Below, in pieces: positions 51,644 to 60,590 of a stretch of DNA of 64,000 nucleotides; positions within the stretch are counted from its first letter, which is position 1; every line of letters starts with the position of its first letter. The notes beneath the pieces were generated by a model. That model saw only the letters and a program-made list of their open reading frames with translations, did no database searches and was not told the DNA's origin. This stretch comes from an uncultured Lachnospiraceae bacterium. Its GTDB lineage: Bacteria; Bacillota; Clostridia; Lachnospirales; Lachnospiraceae. The stretch lies in assembly GCA_910579615.1 (NCBI GenBank), contig CAJTUA010000002.1, positions 162,503 to 226,502 on the forward strand. The letters run 5' to 3'. A program made the position numbers and the translations under genes.

Positions 51644-52126
51644 ATGACAACAAAACAGGTCATTTTCAAATTGGGAACGGAAGAATACGGTATGGATATT
51701 TCGTTGGTAAGCGGAATTGAGAATTATACGAAGGTTGTTCCAATCCCGAACGCTCCGGCACATATTATCGGGATTTTGAATCTCCGCGGGGATGTGATTC
51801 CGGTTTACAGCCTGCGGAAAAAATTCCGCATGGAAGAAATCACGATGACAGCGGCGACACAGCTGCTTGTGACGAACTGCAAGGGTGTTTTAATCGGTTA
51901 CAAGGTGGATTCTGTCGTGGAGATTCTTGAGATGGATGAAAGCCAAATCCGTAAGATTCCGCCGATTGTAAAGTGCGATGAGACGAGTTACGCGAAGGGC
52001 GTTGCGGAAAGCAAAGGACAACTTGTTGTGCTCCTTGATATCGAAAACATCTTAAGTGAGCAGGAACGCGAAGCGGTCAAGGAATTCTCGGAGGCGACCA
52101 ATCATTCGGACGAGCAGAAAGGCTGA
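51644..52126 (+). CDS. cheW: CheW-like chemotaxis coupling protein
   Basis: A 160-residue scaffold linking chemoreceptors to CheA. The CheW fold is visible from FKLGTEEYGMDISLVSGIENY (residues 8-28) through VVPIPNAPAHIIGILNLRGDVIPVYSL (about 32-58, including the NLRG turn) to QLVVLLDIENIL near 125. The acidic C-terminal tail of about 20 residues is extra. GGAGGAAGAGG precedes the ATG, 24 nt after prfB. No cheA or receptor gene is adjacent, so it may be an accessory CheW or be placed apart from the main operon. Confidence 0.9.
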   Translation: MTTKQVIFKLGTEEYGMDISLVSGIENYTKVVPIPNAPAHIIGILNLRGDVIPVYSLRKKFRMEEITMTAATQLLVTNCKGVLIGYKVDSVVEILEMDESQIRKIPPIVKCDETSYAKGVAESKGQLVVLLDIENILSEQEREAVKEFSEATNHSDEQKG

Positions 52127-52217
52127 TGTGCGAAAAAATTGTCTTGGGGGCGCTGTAACATACCGGAAGGAGGGTGCCCCCGCATGATGGGAAGTATAAG
52201 ACTGGGAGGGACTATAC

Positions 52218-53255
52218 ATGCTGCACCAAGGTGGGAAATTAAACGATAACAGGGATTATTTCATCGATAATCTGAAGGCATTTTTGATGGTATTGGTAAT
52301 CTGGGGTCATGTGGAGTCCAATCTGCGCCATGTCGGGGAACTGACGCGCCTGTACTATTTTATCCATACCTTCCATATGCCTTGTTTTGCTTTTACTTCC
52401 GGCTATCTGGCAAAAGGAATCATGAAGAACGGGAAATTCCGGGCGGAGCGCTATTTTTCCACCCTGTGGCTTTTTGCCGTCTTCCGCATGATGAATTATC
52501 TGATTCCCCATGTACTCGGGCGGCCGGCAAGCCTTGAGTTTTTTGATATCAACAATGCGGCATGGTATCTGTTGGCGCTGTCCGGATGGTATGTGCTCGT
52601 GCCGCTGCTTTCGTCCCTGAAACCCCGCACTGGGCTGATTCTCACAACACTGGCGGGGCTTTTGGTTGGCTATGCGGACAACGTGAGCACCTTTCTTACA
52701 CTCTCGCGCATGGTCGTCTTTTTGCCGTTCTTTACCGCAGGTCTGTATCTTTCAAGGGAAAAACTCACAGGATTTCTTTCAAAATATGAAAAATTACGCA
52801 TTCCGGCGGCTGTGCTTTTGCTGTTGGCAGCAGGTGCTTTTGTCTTTCTTGGCAACCCGCTTGGCAGCTGCAAAAGAATTGTGTTTGGCGGAATGCCTTA
52901 CAAGGTTGCCCTAAAAAGCTTTGCACCCTACGGTTTTTTTATCCGGGGAGGGCTCTACCTTTTTGCGTCCGTGATTTCCGTGGCATGTATGCTTGTGGTG
53001 CCGCGCCGGAAAATGTGGTTTTCCTATGTCGGGAAATATTCGCTGGCGGTCTATATCCTGCATGTTTTGGTGAGGGACATTCTGCTGTACGCAGGTGTTT
53101 TCGGGCGCATCAGGAAATTGCCGGGCAGATTTATGCTGCTCTCCATCCCTGCCTGTGTGGCCGCGGCACTAATACTTGGCAACCCGCTGTTCGGCAAGGC
53201 GATGAACTGGGTCGCGAATCCGGTTCGGGAGTGGAAGAGATGGAGGAAAATTTAA
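52218..53255 (+). CDS. Acyltransferase 3-family membrane protein
   Basis: The 345-residue integral membrane O-acyltransferase begins DYFIDNLKAFLMVLVIWGHV (residues 13-32), the family opening with its conserved His, then FIHTFHMPCFAFTSGYL (about 50-66) and about ten hydrophobic segments, ending in a basic tail. Such proteins O-acetylate extracellular sugars, peptidoglycan or lipids. There is no fused SGNH domain. GGGAGGG lies 7 nt before the ATG. The upstream 90 nt hold a GGGGGC/GCCCCC hairpin. Substrate unknown. Confidence 0.88.
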   Translation: MLHQGGKLNDNRDYFIDNLKAFLMVLVIWGHVESNLRHVGELTRLYYFIHTFHMPCFAFTSGYLAKGIMKNGKFRAERYFSTLWLFAVFRMMNYLIPHVLGRPASLEFFDINNAAWYLLALSGWYVLVPLLSSLKPRTGLILTTLAGLLVGYADNVSTFLTLSRMVVFLPFFTAGLYLSREKLTGFLSKYEKLRIPAAVLLLLAAGAFVFLGNPLGSCKRIVFGGMPYKVALKSFAPYGFFIRGGLYLFASVISVACMLVVPRRKMWFSYVGKYSLAVYILHVLVRDILLYAGVFGRIRKLPGRFMLLSIPACVAAALILGNPLFGKAMNWVANPVREWKRWRKI

Positions 53256-53329
53256 AGTGCGCCGGGAACATAAAACAATATTTCCGGACAGGGACATGAT
53301 GTGAGAGGTGGCGAAAGGAGTGCAGGAAA

Positions 53330-53824
53330 ATGCCAGGCAATTATATTTTCAGAACCCCCATCGGTTTTTTGGAAATCCGCGAAGAAAATGAAAAGCTCAC
53401 CCGGCTTTCGCTGGTACAGGGTGGCGCGCAGGCAGCAGTGCAGCAGCAAAAATTTGAACATCATTCGGAACTGCTGTATGAGGCGTTCCGGCAGATAAAC
53501 GAATATTTTGATGGAAAAAGAACCTGCTTTCACCTTCCCCTGCACTGTGAGGGAACTGCATTCCAACAGCGTGTCTGGAAGGAACTGCAGACCATACCTT
53601 ACGGGCAGACGCGCAGCTATGAGCAGATTGCGGCGGGGGTCGGAAATCCCAAAGCGGTTCGCGCGGTGGGCGCGGCGAACGGAAAAAATCCCATCTTGAT
53701 TATTGTTCCGTGCCACCGGGTCATCCATAAAAATGGGGATATTTCGGGATTTGCCTGTGGCATACAGGTGAAACGGTATCTGCTGGATTTGGAGAAAAGA
53801 AATCAGACTGTATTGATATCGTGA
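53330..53824 (+). CDS. ogt: Methylated-DNA--protein-cysteine methyltransferase
   Basis: The 164-residue suicide repair enzyme removes alkyl groups from O6-alkylguanine onto a cysteine. The active site IVPCHRVIH (about 125-133) and the DNA-binding GTAFQQRVWKELQTIPYGQTRSYEQIA (about 74-100, with the Arg finger) are intact, followed by GFACGIQVKRYLLDLE. AAAGGAG precedes the ATG. It lies between an acyltransferase gene and sbcD-sbcC, at the edge of a repair-rich stretch. Confidence 0.95.
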   Translation: MPGNYIFRTPIGFLEIREENEKLTRLSLVQGGAQAAVQQQKFEHHSELLYEAFRQINEYFDGKRTCFHLPLHCEGTAFQQRVWKELQTIPYGQTRSYEQIAAGVGNPKAVRAVGAANGKNPILIIVPCHRVIHKNGDISGFACGIQVKRYLLDLEKRNQTVLIS

Positions 53825-53956
53825 ATCTGGAGGTTTTCTCAATGACCTGCTTTATCTCTTCTCTGATTTCATTATGCGAAAGCATATTTTCCGGATATTC
53901 CAATTTAAACCAAAATAAAAAACAGAAAATAAAAATACAGAAAGGTTTTGCGTACC

Positions 53957-55099
53957 ATGAAATTCCTACATATATCCGACCTCCATTTAGGAAAACGTCT
54001 CAACGAATTCCCGATGCTTGAGGACCAGAAATACATATTGAAACAAATCCTTTCCATCGCACAAAGAGAGCGTGCGGACGCAGTCATCATTGCCGGGGAT
54101 ATTTACGACAAGCCGGTTCCGCCCGCCGAGGCGGTACAGGCTTTCGACGGGTTTCTCACCGCGCTTGCTGATTTGGGAAAACAGGTGTTTGCCATCAGCG
54201 GGAACCACGACTGCGCGGAACGGCTTGCATTCGGGGCGCAGCTGATGCAGGGAAGGGGCGTTTATATCTCCCCGGTTTATGGCGAAGGGGCGGTAAAAAT
54301 ACCGCTCTCGGACGAGTACGGGGAACTTTTCGTCTGTCTGCTTCCGTTTGTCAAACCCATATCGGTGCGCCACGCATTCGAGGAAGAGCTTGGGGAAAGA
54401 ACCATAAACAGTTATCAGGATGCCTTGGAATACGCAGTGGAGCGCATGGACATTGACAAGGAAAAACGGAATCTCTTAATTGCCCACCAGTTTGTGACCG
54501 GGGCAGGGCGCTGTGAATCGGAGGAGGTTGTCGTGGGCGGACTTGACAATGTGGACGGGAAGGTGTTTGATGCCTTTGATTATGTGGCGCTCGGCCATAT
54601 CCACAGCCCGCAATCCGTCGGGCGGGAGAATGTGCGTTACTGCGGAACGCCCCTGAAATATTCCTTCTCGGAGGCGGAGCAGGAAAAATCGGTCACCATC
54701 GTTTGGATGCAAGAGAAGGGGAAGACCGGATTTTATACCGTGCCATTGCGCCCGTTACATGATATGAGAATCCTGCGCGGCATGTATCTGGAAGTGACGG
54801 CAAAATCCTATTACCAGGATATGGACACGCAGGATTATGTTAAAATCATACTGACCGACGAGGAGGACATTCCGGACGCCGTGAAGAAGCTGCGGGTGAT
54901 TTATCCAAACCTGATGCGCTTAGAGTACGATAACCGCAGGACGAGGCAGAACCAGACGGTTGAGGCGGTAAAGGACATAGAGCAGAAATCCGAACTGGAA
55001 TTATTTGAAGAATTTTATGAATTGCAGAACAATCAACCGATGCGGGCGGAGCAAGAAGAATATATTGCCTGCCTTTTGAAAGAGATACAGGGGGAGTGA
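53957..55099 (+). CDS. sbcD: DNA repair exonuclease SbcD (Mre11-like)
   Basis: Manganese-dependent nuclease subunit of SbcCD that opens hairpins and blocked ends, 380 residues. The phosphodiesterase motifs appear in order: ISDLHLG (residues 5-11), IAGDIYD near 49, SGNHDCAERL near 83, HQFVTGAG near 177, and VALGHIHSPQ near 212. AGAAAGG lies 11 nt before the ATG at 53957. It is followed after 4 nt by sbcC, so the two are translationally coupled. Confidence 0.95.
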   Translation: MKFLHISDLHLGKRLNEFPMLEDQKYILKQILSIAQRERADAVIIAGDIYDKPVPPAEAVQAFDGFLTALADLGKQVFAISGNHDCAERLAFGAQLMQGRGVYISPVYGEGAVKIPLSDEYGELFVCLLPFVKPISVRHAFEEELGERTINSYQDALEYAVERMDIDKEKRNLLIAHQFVTGAGRCESEEVVVGGLDNVDGKVFDAFDYVALGHIHSPQSVGRENVRYCGTPLKYSFSEAEQEKSVTIVWMQEKGKTGFYTVPLRPLHDMRILRGMYLEVTAKSYYQDMDTQDYVKIILTDEEDIPDAVKKLRVIYPNLMRLEYDNRRTRQNQTVEAVKDIEQKSELELFEEFYELQNNQPMRAEQEEYIACLLKEIQGE

Positions 55100-55103
55100 T
55101 AGT

Positions 55104-58100
55104 ATGCGGCCAATGAAACTGACCATGAGTGCCTTTGGGCCTTACGCAAAAAAGACGGAAATTGACTTTGAATGTCTTGGCGAGCAGGGGCTGTACCTGA
55201 TTACCGGCGACACTGGAGCCGGGAAGACAACAATTTTTGATGCAATCACATTCGCGTTATATGGCGAGGCGAGCGGGGATGTGCGCAAGGCAGATATGTT
55301 TCGCAGCAAATACGCGGAGGCACAAACACCGACATACGTGGAATTTACGTTTGCGTACCGCGGGAAATGCTATACAGTAAAGCGCAGCCCGGAATACCAG
55401 CGCCCAAAGGCGAAGGGCGAGGGCAATACGCAGCAGAAGGCGGATGCTTCCCTGGTTTTTCCGGATGGACGACCGGTTGTGACGAAAACAAAGGAGGTTA
55501 CGAAGGCGGTTACGGATTTGATTGGCCTTGACCGGAAGCAATTTAGCCGGATTGCCATGATAGCTCAGGGGGATTTCCAGAAAATGCTTCTGGCAGGAAC
55601 GGAGGAGCGCAGCGAGATTTTCCGGCAGATTTTTAATACCAAAGGTTATCAGGTCATGCAGGAAAAACTGAAGGAAAAAGCCAGGGAGTGCAAGGGGGAG
55701 TATGATGAATTAAAGCGCAGCATCCGCCAGGATATGGACGGCATCATCTGTGAGGGGGAGGATGCTGTTTCCGCTAAATTAAAGGAATTTGGCAGGGAAG
55801 AGTTTGACGGTAGAATCGGCGATGGAATGGCATTGCTCGAAATGCTTTGCGCGCAGGATGGGGAGCTGCTGAATGAGCTTGATGCAAAAATCCGCGAGAT
55901 GGAGGAGCGGATTCAGGCGGAAGACCAACAGATTGGAACCGTGCGCAAAATCCGGCAGCAGCAGAAAGAACTCGCGGAAAAACAAGAAAGTTTAAAGGTG
56001 CAGGAGCCGGAATTCCAGCAGGCAAAAGAGAAATTTGATTTGGCGCAGAAGCGGGAAAAAGAATGCAAGGATATTGCGCGCCAGATAGAGGAATTGCAAA
56101 AAGAATTGGGGATATTTGAAAAAATAAAGCAGGAAGAAACAGAAAAACAAAGCGACGAACAGAAGCTTGCGCAGGAGAAAAGAGCGTCCGAGGAGGGGGA
56201 GAAAAAAATACGGGAGCTCAAAGAAGCGCTGACGAAGAAGAAGGAAAGCTTAGAAGCGCTTGGAGGGGTGGAGGAAGAAGGGAAACGCCTGGAAGAGCAA
56301 AGGGAAGAAAACGAACGGCAGGAGAACGATTTTTATCAACAGAAGGAAAACCTGAGAAAAGAGTTTGAAGAAGAAAAAAAGGCAAAAGAGGAGTGGGCAA
56401 AGGCGAAGGAGGAATTAGAGAATCTCTGCATAAAGATACAGGAGTGCGACGGGAAAATCAAGGCGTTAGAAGGCCGGGATACTCGTCTTTTTGGCGTGGA
56501 AGCATTGGAAAAAGACCTTGGTGAAGTGAAAGGGGTTTTGGAAAAAGAGGAAGCGGATTTTCGGGCGGCAGAAGAAAAAATCAAGGAAGAAGAAACAGCA
56601 CAGGAAACGCTGCGGCTGCAGGAAAAACGTCTGTTGGAGGAGGAAAAGACCCGGGCAGCCGAGATGGAAACGCTACGGAACGCCGCGCAGGAAGAGCAAA
56701 GCTGCGAACAGGAAAGAAGAAAAGCGCAGGATACACTTGATAAATTCCAGGAACTTTCAGAAGATATGAAAAAACTCAAAAGAGAAATAGCGGAGCAAAA
56801 GAAAAAATCAGAGCGCGCGCAAAAGCAGGCGGAAGAAAAGAAAGCGGCTCTTATCTCGCTGCAGCAGGAGATAAAGGAGCTGATGGATACCGAGACAAGG
56901 GCTCTGCGCCTTGCGCGGGAAAAAGATAAGCTGGAAGGGGAAAAAGAATCCCTAGCAGCGTTTGACGGCGTTCGGAAAGCGTGGAAGGAGCAGGGGGAAA
57001 AGCTGCGCCAGGCACAGAAGGATTACGGGGAAGCATTTCGGGAAAAAGAAGCGGCGGAATCGGCATACCACCATATGGAACGGATATTTTTTGACGCGCA
57101 GGCAGGATTGCTGGCTCGCGAATTAAAAGAGGGTGCCGCCTGTCCGGTCTGCGGCTCGCCGCATCATCCGAGATTGGCCGTCCTGCCGGATACCGCGCCG
57201 GAAAAAGAAGAGCTTGACAACGAAAAAAAGCGCCTTGCACAGATTCAGGCGAAGGTGGAACGGCTCAGCGAAAAGGCGGGAGGCTTCGCCGCGCAGGAGA
57301 AGCGTTTGGCAGAGGATGTCCGCAGGCAGGCGGCGGAAATATTCGGGGAAAATGTGTGGGAGATGTTGGGGGAAGCTTCTGGTGGGGAAGATGCATGGGA
57401 AATGATGGATGTGGCTTCCGGCGGGGAAAATGCATGGAAGAAGATGGATGCAGCACTTCAAAAAGCCATCGAAGAAAGAAAAAGCCAGAAAGAGGAAGAA
57501 GAAAAACAGATTTGCCAGGAGATGAAAACGGCAAAACAGCAGAAAAAAAGAAAAGAGGAATTAGAAAATCAGATTGCAGAAAGCGAACGGGAGCAGGAAA
57601 AATCCGAAAAGGCATCCCGCAATGCACAGCAGGAGCTTGCGGCGGCAAACGGACGCATGGAAGAAAAAGACAGACAGTGGGAAATTGCGCTCGCAGAAAT
57701 GCAGTTTCCGGATACCGTCGGGGAAGACCCTGCGGCGATGAAGGATTTTCTTATCCGGACATTGGAACAGAAAAAAATGCAGCATCAACGGGCAGTGTTG
57801 GACAAAAAACGACTGGAACAGTTGCAGTCGGAAAAGGAAAAATGTGAAAAAAACCAACAGGAAATAAAGGAAAAAATCGCGGAAAGCAGGCAGAAAGAAG
57901 CCGCCCTTCAAGGAGAGCAAAAAGGGCAGTCCGAGCGGCTTATCGCGGATGCCAAAAAAGCGGTTTCGGTTTTGGAACGGGCAGAAGAATTTATGGTCTG
58001 GCAGGATGAAAATCATATCAAAGGGAAAATCTTTTCTGTTTTGGAGGATTCCGTGCTGTGCGTGCACGATATCGTGGAGGATATCGGGAAATATCAGGAT

Positions 58101-59588
58101 ATGTTAAAGGCGGAGGGGGATTTTCTGCGGGAACAGATGGATGAATGGAAAAACTTAAAAGAAGAAAAACAGCAGAAAGAAGAACAGCAGGAAAAGGACA
58201 AGCAAAAACTTCATGAAATGGAAAAGAAGTCAGAAGGAATCCGGGGTAAACGGGAGGAAAAAATGCAGCAGTTTTTCCGGACACTTTTAAATTATGACGA
58301 GACTTTGCGGGCGTACAGCGAATCGGATACTGGCGGTATTTTTACAGCTTCCGGTACGGGAACACAGCAGGTGCAGGGTTTATCGGTTTTGGAGATGCCG
58401 GAAGAAAAATGGAACGATGCTGTGCAAAGGGCAGAAAATTCTTTGTGGGAAAAGAAGGAGAAAATGGAAAAAGCCCTTGCGAAAAACCAAAGTGACCAGA
58501 CGGAAAAAGAGAAGTTAAGACGGGAAACCGGGGAGATGGAAACACAGTCGGAAACTTTGGAAAAGCGCGTGGAAGAAGCGAAACATAATATTACAAGAAC
58601 CGAAGAAAAAATCAATGGCAGAAATGGGAAAATAAAAGAATTTCTGGAACAGTTAAAATCGGAACGAGAAGAAGATGCACGGGGTAAAATGAAAACATTA
58701 GAAAGAGAGAAGAAGGAGCGGGAAGATTGCCGTGAAAAGGCAGAGCAGGAATATAATGAATGCCGCACCGCAAAAGAGCGCCTTATGGCGGTAGTGGAAA
58801 CATTGCAGAATCAGCTATTGGAAGCGGGGGAGGCAGGGCAGCTTTCCGAGGAGGAGATAGGCGCAAGGAAAGAAAAGTGGCAGCAGGAGAAGAACCGGCT
58901 GATACAAGAACGTGACGGCAGGAAGATGGCGTATCAGACGAACTGCAGGATTATTTCCAATCTCAGGGCGAAGCAGGATGATATTTTGGAAGTCGAGGAA
59001 AAATATAAATGGATGAAGTCCCTTTCCGATACTGCGAATGGGGCGTTAAACGGAAAACATAAGATTGAATTTGAGACGTATATCCAGATGGCGTATTTTG
59101 ACCGGGTTATCCGGAGGGCGAATCTGCGCCTGCTTACGATGAGCGGCGGGCAGTATGAGCTGAAACGGACAGAGTCCGGGGAAAATCCAAATGGCAGGGA
59201 AAGCGGGAATAAAAGGGAGAAGACAGGGCTTGAGCTCTCGGTGATTGACCACTATAATGTGACGGAGCGCAGCGTAAAAACATTGTCCGGCGGCGAATCC
59301 TTTCAGGCATCCTTGTCCCTTGCCTTAGGGCTTTCCGATGAAATACAGTCAAGCGCCGGGGGGATTCATCTGGATTCCATGTTTGTGGATGAGGGGTTTG
59401 GTTCGCTTGACGAGGAGGCTTTGAGCCAGGCGATGAAAGCGCTGATGCGGCTTACCGAGGGGAAGCGCCTGGTGGGGGTTATTTCCCATGTTGCGGAGCT
59501 GAAGGAGCAGATTGAAAAGAAGATTGTGGTAACGAAAAACAGGGGGGAGGACGGAGTGGGAAGTGATGCGAAGGTGATGACAGGGTGA
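55104..59588 (+). CDS. sbcC: Exonuclease SbcC (Rad50-like ATPase), unusually long
   Basis: ATPase subunit of SbcCD. Walker A GDTGAGKTT at 35-43, zinc hook CPVC near 679, ABC signature KTLSGGESFQASLSLALGLS near 1391-1410 and Walker B LDSMFVDEGFGSLDEE near 1421 are all present. Most of the rest is Glu/Lys/Gln-rich coiled coil. At 1494 residues it is about 40 percent longer than the usual 1000-1150, mostly in the coils. Just past the hook (about 748-785) there is an odd triple repeat of the type W-x-x-(L/M)-(G/D)-x-A-S-G-G-E. GGGGGAG before the ATG; coupled to sbcD. Confidence 0.93.
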   Translation: MRPMKLTMSAFGPYAKKTEIDFECLGEQGLYLITGDTGAGKTTIFDAITFALYGEASGDVRKADMFRSKYAEAQTPTYVEFTFAYRGKCYTVKRSPEYQRPKAKGEGNTQQKADASLVFPDGRPVVTKTKEVTKAVTDLIGLDRKQFSRIAMIAQGDFQKMLLAGTEERSEIFRQIFNTKGYQVMQEKLKEKARECKGEYDELKRSIRQDMDGIICEGEDAVSAKLKEFGREEFDGRIGDGMALLEMLCAQDGELLNELDAKIREMEERIQAEDQQIGTVRKIRQQQKELAEKQESLKVQEPEFQQAKEKFDLAQKREKECKDIARQIEELQKELGIFEKIKQEETEKQSDEQKLAQEKRASEEGEKKIRELKEALTKKKESLEALGGVEEEGKRLEEQREENERQENDFYQQKENLRKEFEEEKKAKEEWAKAKEELENLCIKIQECDGKIKALEGRDTRLFGVEALEKDLGEVKGVLEKEEADFRAAEEKIKEEETAQETLRLQEKRLLEEEKTRAAEMETLRNAAQEEQSCEQERRKAQDTLDKFQELSEDMKKLKREIAEQKKKSERAQKQAEEKKAALISLQQEIKELMDTETRALRLAREKDKLEGEKESLAAFDGVRKAWKEQGEKLRQAQKDYGEAFREKEAAESAYHHMERIFFDAQAGLLARELKEGAACPVCGSPHHPRLAVLPDTAPEKEELDNEKKRLAQIQAKVERLSEKAGGFAAQEKRLAEDVRRQAAEIFGENVWEMLGEASGGEDAWEMMDVASGGENAWKKMDAALQKAIEERKSQKEEEEKQICQEMKTAKQQKKRKEELENQIAESEREQEKSEKASRNAQQELAAANGRMEEKDRQWEIALAEMQFPDTVGEDPAAMKDFLIRTLEQKKMQHQRAVLDKKRLEQLQSEKEKCEKNQQEIKEKIAESRQKEAALQGEQKGQSERLIADAKKAVSVLERAEEFMVWQDENHIKGKIFSVLEDSVLCVHDIVEDIGKYQDMLKAEGDFLREQMDEWKNLKEEKQQKEEQQEKDKQKLHEMEKKSEGIRGKREEKMQQFFRTLLNYDETLRAYSESDTGGIFTASGTGTQQVQGLSVLEMPEEKWNDAVQRAENSLWEKKEKMEKALAKNQSDQTEKEKLRRETGEMETQSETLEKRVEEAKHNITRTEEKINGRNGKIKEFLEQLKSEREEDARGKMKTLEREKKEREDCREKAEQEYNECRTAKERLMAVVETLQNQLLEAGEAGQLSEEEIGARKEKWQQEKNRLIQERDGRKMAYQTNCRIISNLRAKQDDILEVEEKYKWMKSLSDTANGALNGKHKIEFETYIQMAYFDRVIRRANLRLLTMSGGQYELKRTESGENPNGRESGNKREKTGLELSVIDHYNVTERSVKTLSGGESFQASLSLALGLSDEIQSSAGGIHLDSMFVDEGFGSLDEEALSQAMKALMRLTEGKRLVGVISHVAELKEQIEKKIVVTKNRGEDGVGSDAKVMTG
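57345..57450 (+). repeat. Three imperfect tandem repeats inside sbcC
   Basis: Units of about 36-39 nt encode ENVWEMLGEASGG, EDAWEMMDVASGG and ENAWKKMDAALQ. They sit in the distal coiled coil just after the zinc hook and look like a recent in-frame expansion. Confidence 0.8.
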
Positions 59589-59647
59589 AAGAATCCGAAG
59601 CAGCAAGGGGATAAGGCTGTACAAAAATGAACAAATATTTGCTTTTA

Positions 59648-59676
59648 TGGACATAGCAAGGCTGGCATGGTATAAT
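59648..59676 (+). promoter_or_regulatory. Sigma-A-type promoter of the toxin-antitoxin remnant
   Basis: TGGACA, 17-bp spacer, TATAAT (59671-59676), about 35 nt before the expected antitoxin start. Confidence 0.65.
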
Positions 59677-59711
59677 ATATTTTAAAAGTTTGAAAAGAAA
59701 GAAGGGGTTTT

Positions 59712-60217
59712 ATGACAGTTCTGAAAAAAAGGCAGTTGATATGATAAGCCGTATGCCGGAAGAAAAATTATATTATGTGCTACAACTCTTTGAAAGTTTA
59801 GAGGACTTGTCTGAAAATACCGTAAAAGAGGTTAAGACACCAGAGCAAAGGGCATTGGAAGATTTAAAGCGATTTCGTAAGCGCGGTGATGCAGAAATTG
59901 ATTATAAAGCCGAATCAGCAAAGGCCAGGGAGGAAAAGTATGCGGTATTGATTGATACAAATGTTCTGGCAGATGTATTATTGGGCAGGGATTCCTATTA
60001 TGATACTGCTTACAATATTCTTGCATTGTGAGCGGATAAAAAAGTTTTTGGATATATTGCAGCTCATTCTGTTCCAAATCTCTTTTATATTTTGAGAAAA
60101 TACATGTCAAAAGAGGAACGGCGGGATGCGTGAAAGGACATTTGTCAAATTGTAATGGTGGAAGGAATTGTTCCTGCAATTCTTCCAAACGAATTTTTAG
60201 AAAAATTCCAATCGTAG
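59712..60217 (+). pseudogene. Decayed toxin-antitoxin pair (antitoxin plus PIN-domain toxin)
   Basis: The antitoxin-like part reads AVDMISRMPEEKLYYVLQLFESL... The toxin part reads YAVLIDTNVLADVLLGR (PIN active-site Asp), then VFGYIAAHSVPNLFYILRKYMS. Lesions: the ATG at 59712, with AAGGGG upstream, reaches a seven-A run (59724-59730) where eight would keep the frame. The antitoxin is now fused to the toxin without a stop near 59940, as if one G were lost from a TATGG start. In-frame TGA codons stand at 60029-60031 and 60131-60133, and the frame ends at 60217. An internal ATG at 59738 might still allow a truncated antitoxin. Confidence 0.8.
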
Positions 60218-60255
60218 CCCTACGAACAGAATCCCGTCCGGTTGTGCAACTTTAC

Positions 60256-60279
60256 AGGGCAGCTTCGGCTGCCCTTTTG
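60256..60279 (+). terminator. Rho-independent terminator
   Basis: AGGGCAGC-TTCG-GCTGCCCT is followed by T residues, after the toxin-antitoxin remnant. Confidence 0.88.
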
Positions 60280-60355
60280 CTATGCCATTATAAATGTCCG
60301 TGAATGCCTTCCTTCGGCGATATCGGAAAACAGTAAGCACAGGATATATTATTGG

Positions 60356-60369
60356 CGAACAAATGTTTG
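60356..60369 (+). promoter_or_regulatory. LexA (SOS) box upstream of uvrB
   Basis: CGAACAAATGTTTG fits the Gram-positive LexA/DinR consensus CGAAC-N4-GTTYG exactly. It lies 8 nt upstream of the -35 of the uvrB promoter. Confidence 0.88.
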
Positions 60370-60377
60370 TTTTTATA

Positions 60378-60406
60378 TAGACAAACGGAGAGAATTATGC
60401 TATAAT
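60378..60406 (+). promoter_or_regulatory. Sigma-A-type promoter of uvrB
   Basis: TAGACA, 17-bp spacer, TATAAT (60401-60406), with a leader of about 180 nt to uvrB. Confidence 0.75.
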
Positions 60407-60590
60407 GACCTGGGTTTGTTTCTCGGTCTGTCCGCATGGTTCGTTATTTTCACCTGGTACGGAAAATATGGCTGAGTAACCAAATTCGTCGAAGCATGAT
60501 TTTGGAACAAAGGTGCATACTTGCCTTGACGAGTTTCTGCTGAATGGACGAACTTTTTTGTAATGAGTTGCGGAGGTGATTTTTGTAATT

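Noticed and set aside
60029..60133. UGA recoding (for example selenocysteine) in the PIN toxin remnant
   Set aside because: The same locus has frame-disrupting lesions, no SECIS-like hairpin was evident, and UGA acts as a normal stop elsewhere, as prfB shows.
60242..60475. A 77-codon plus-strand frame
   Set aside because: It overlaps a terminator, the LexA box and the uvrB promoter.
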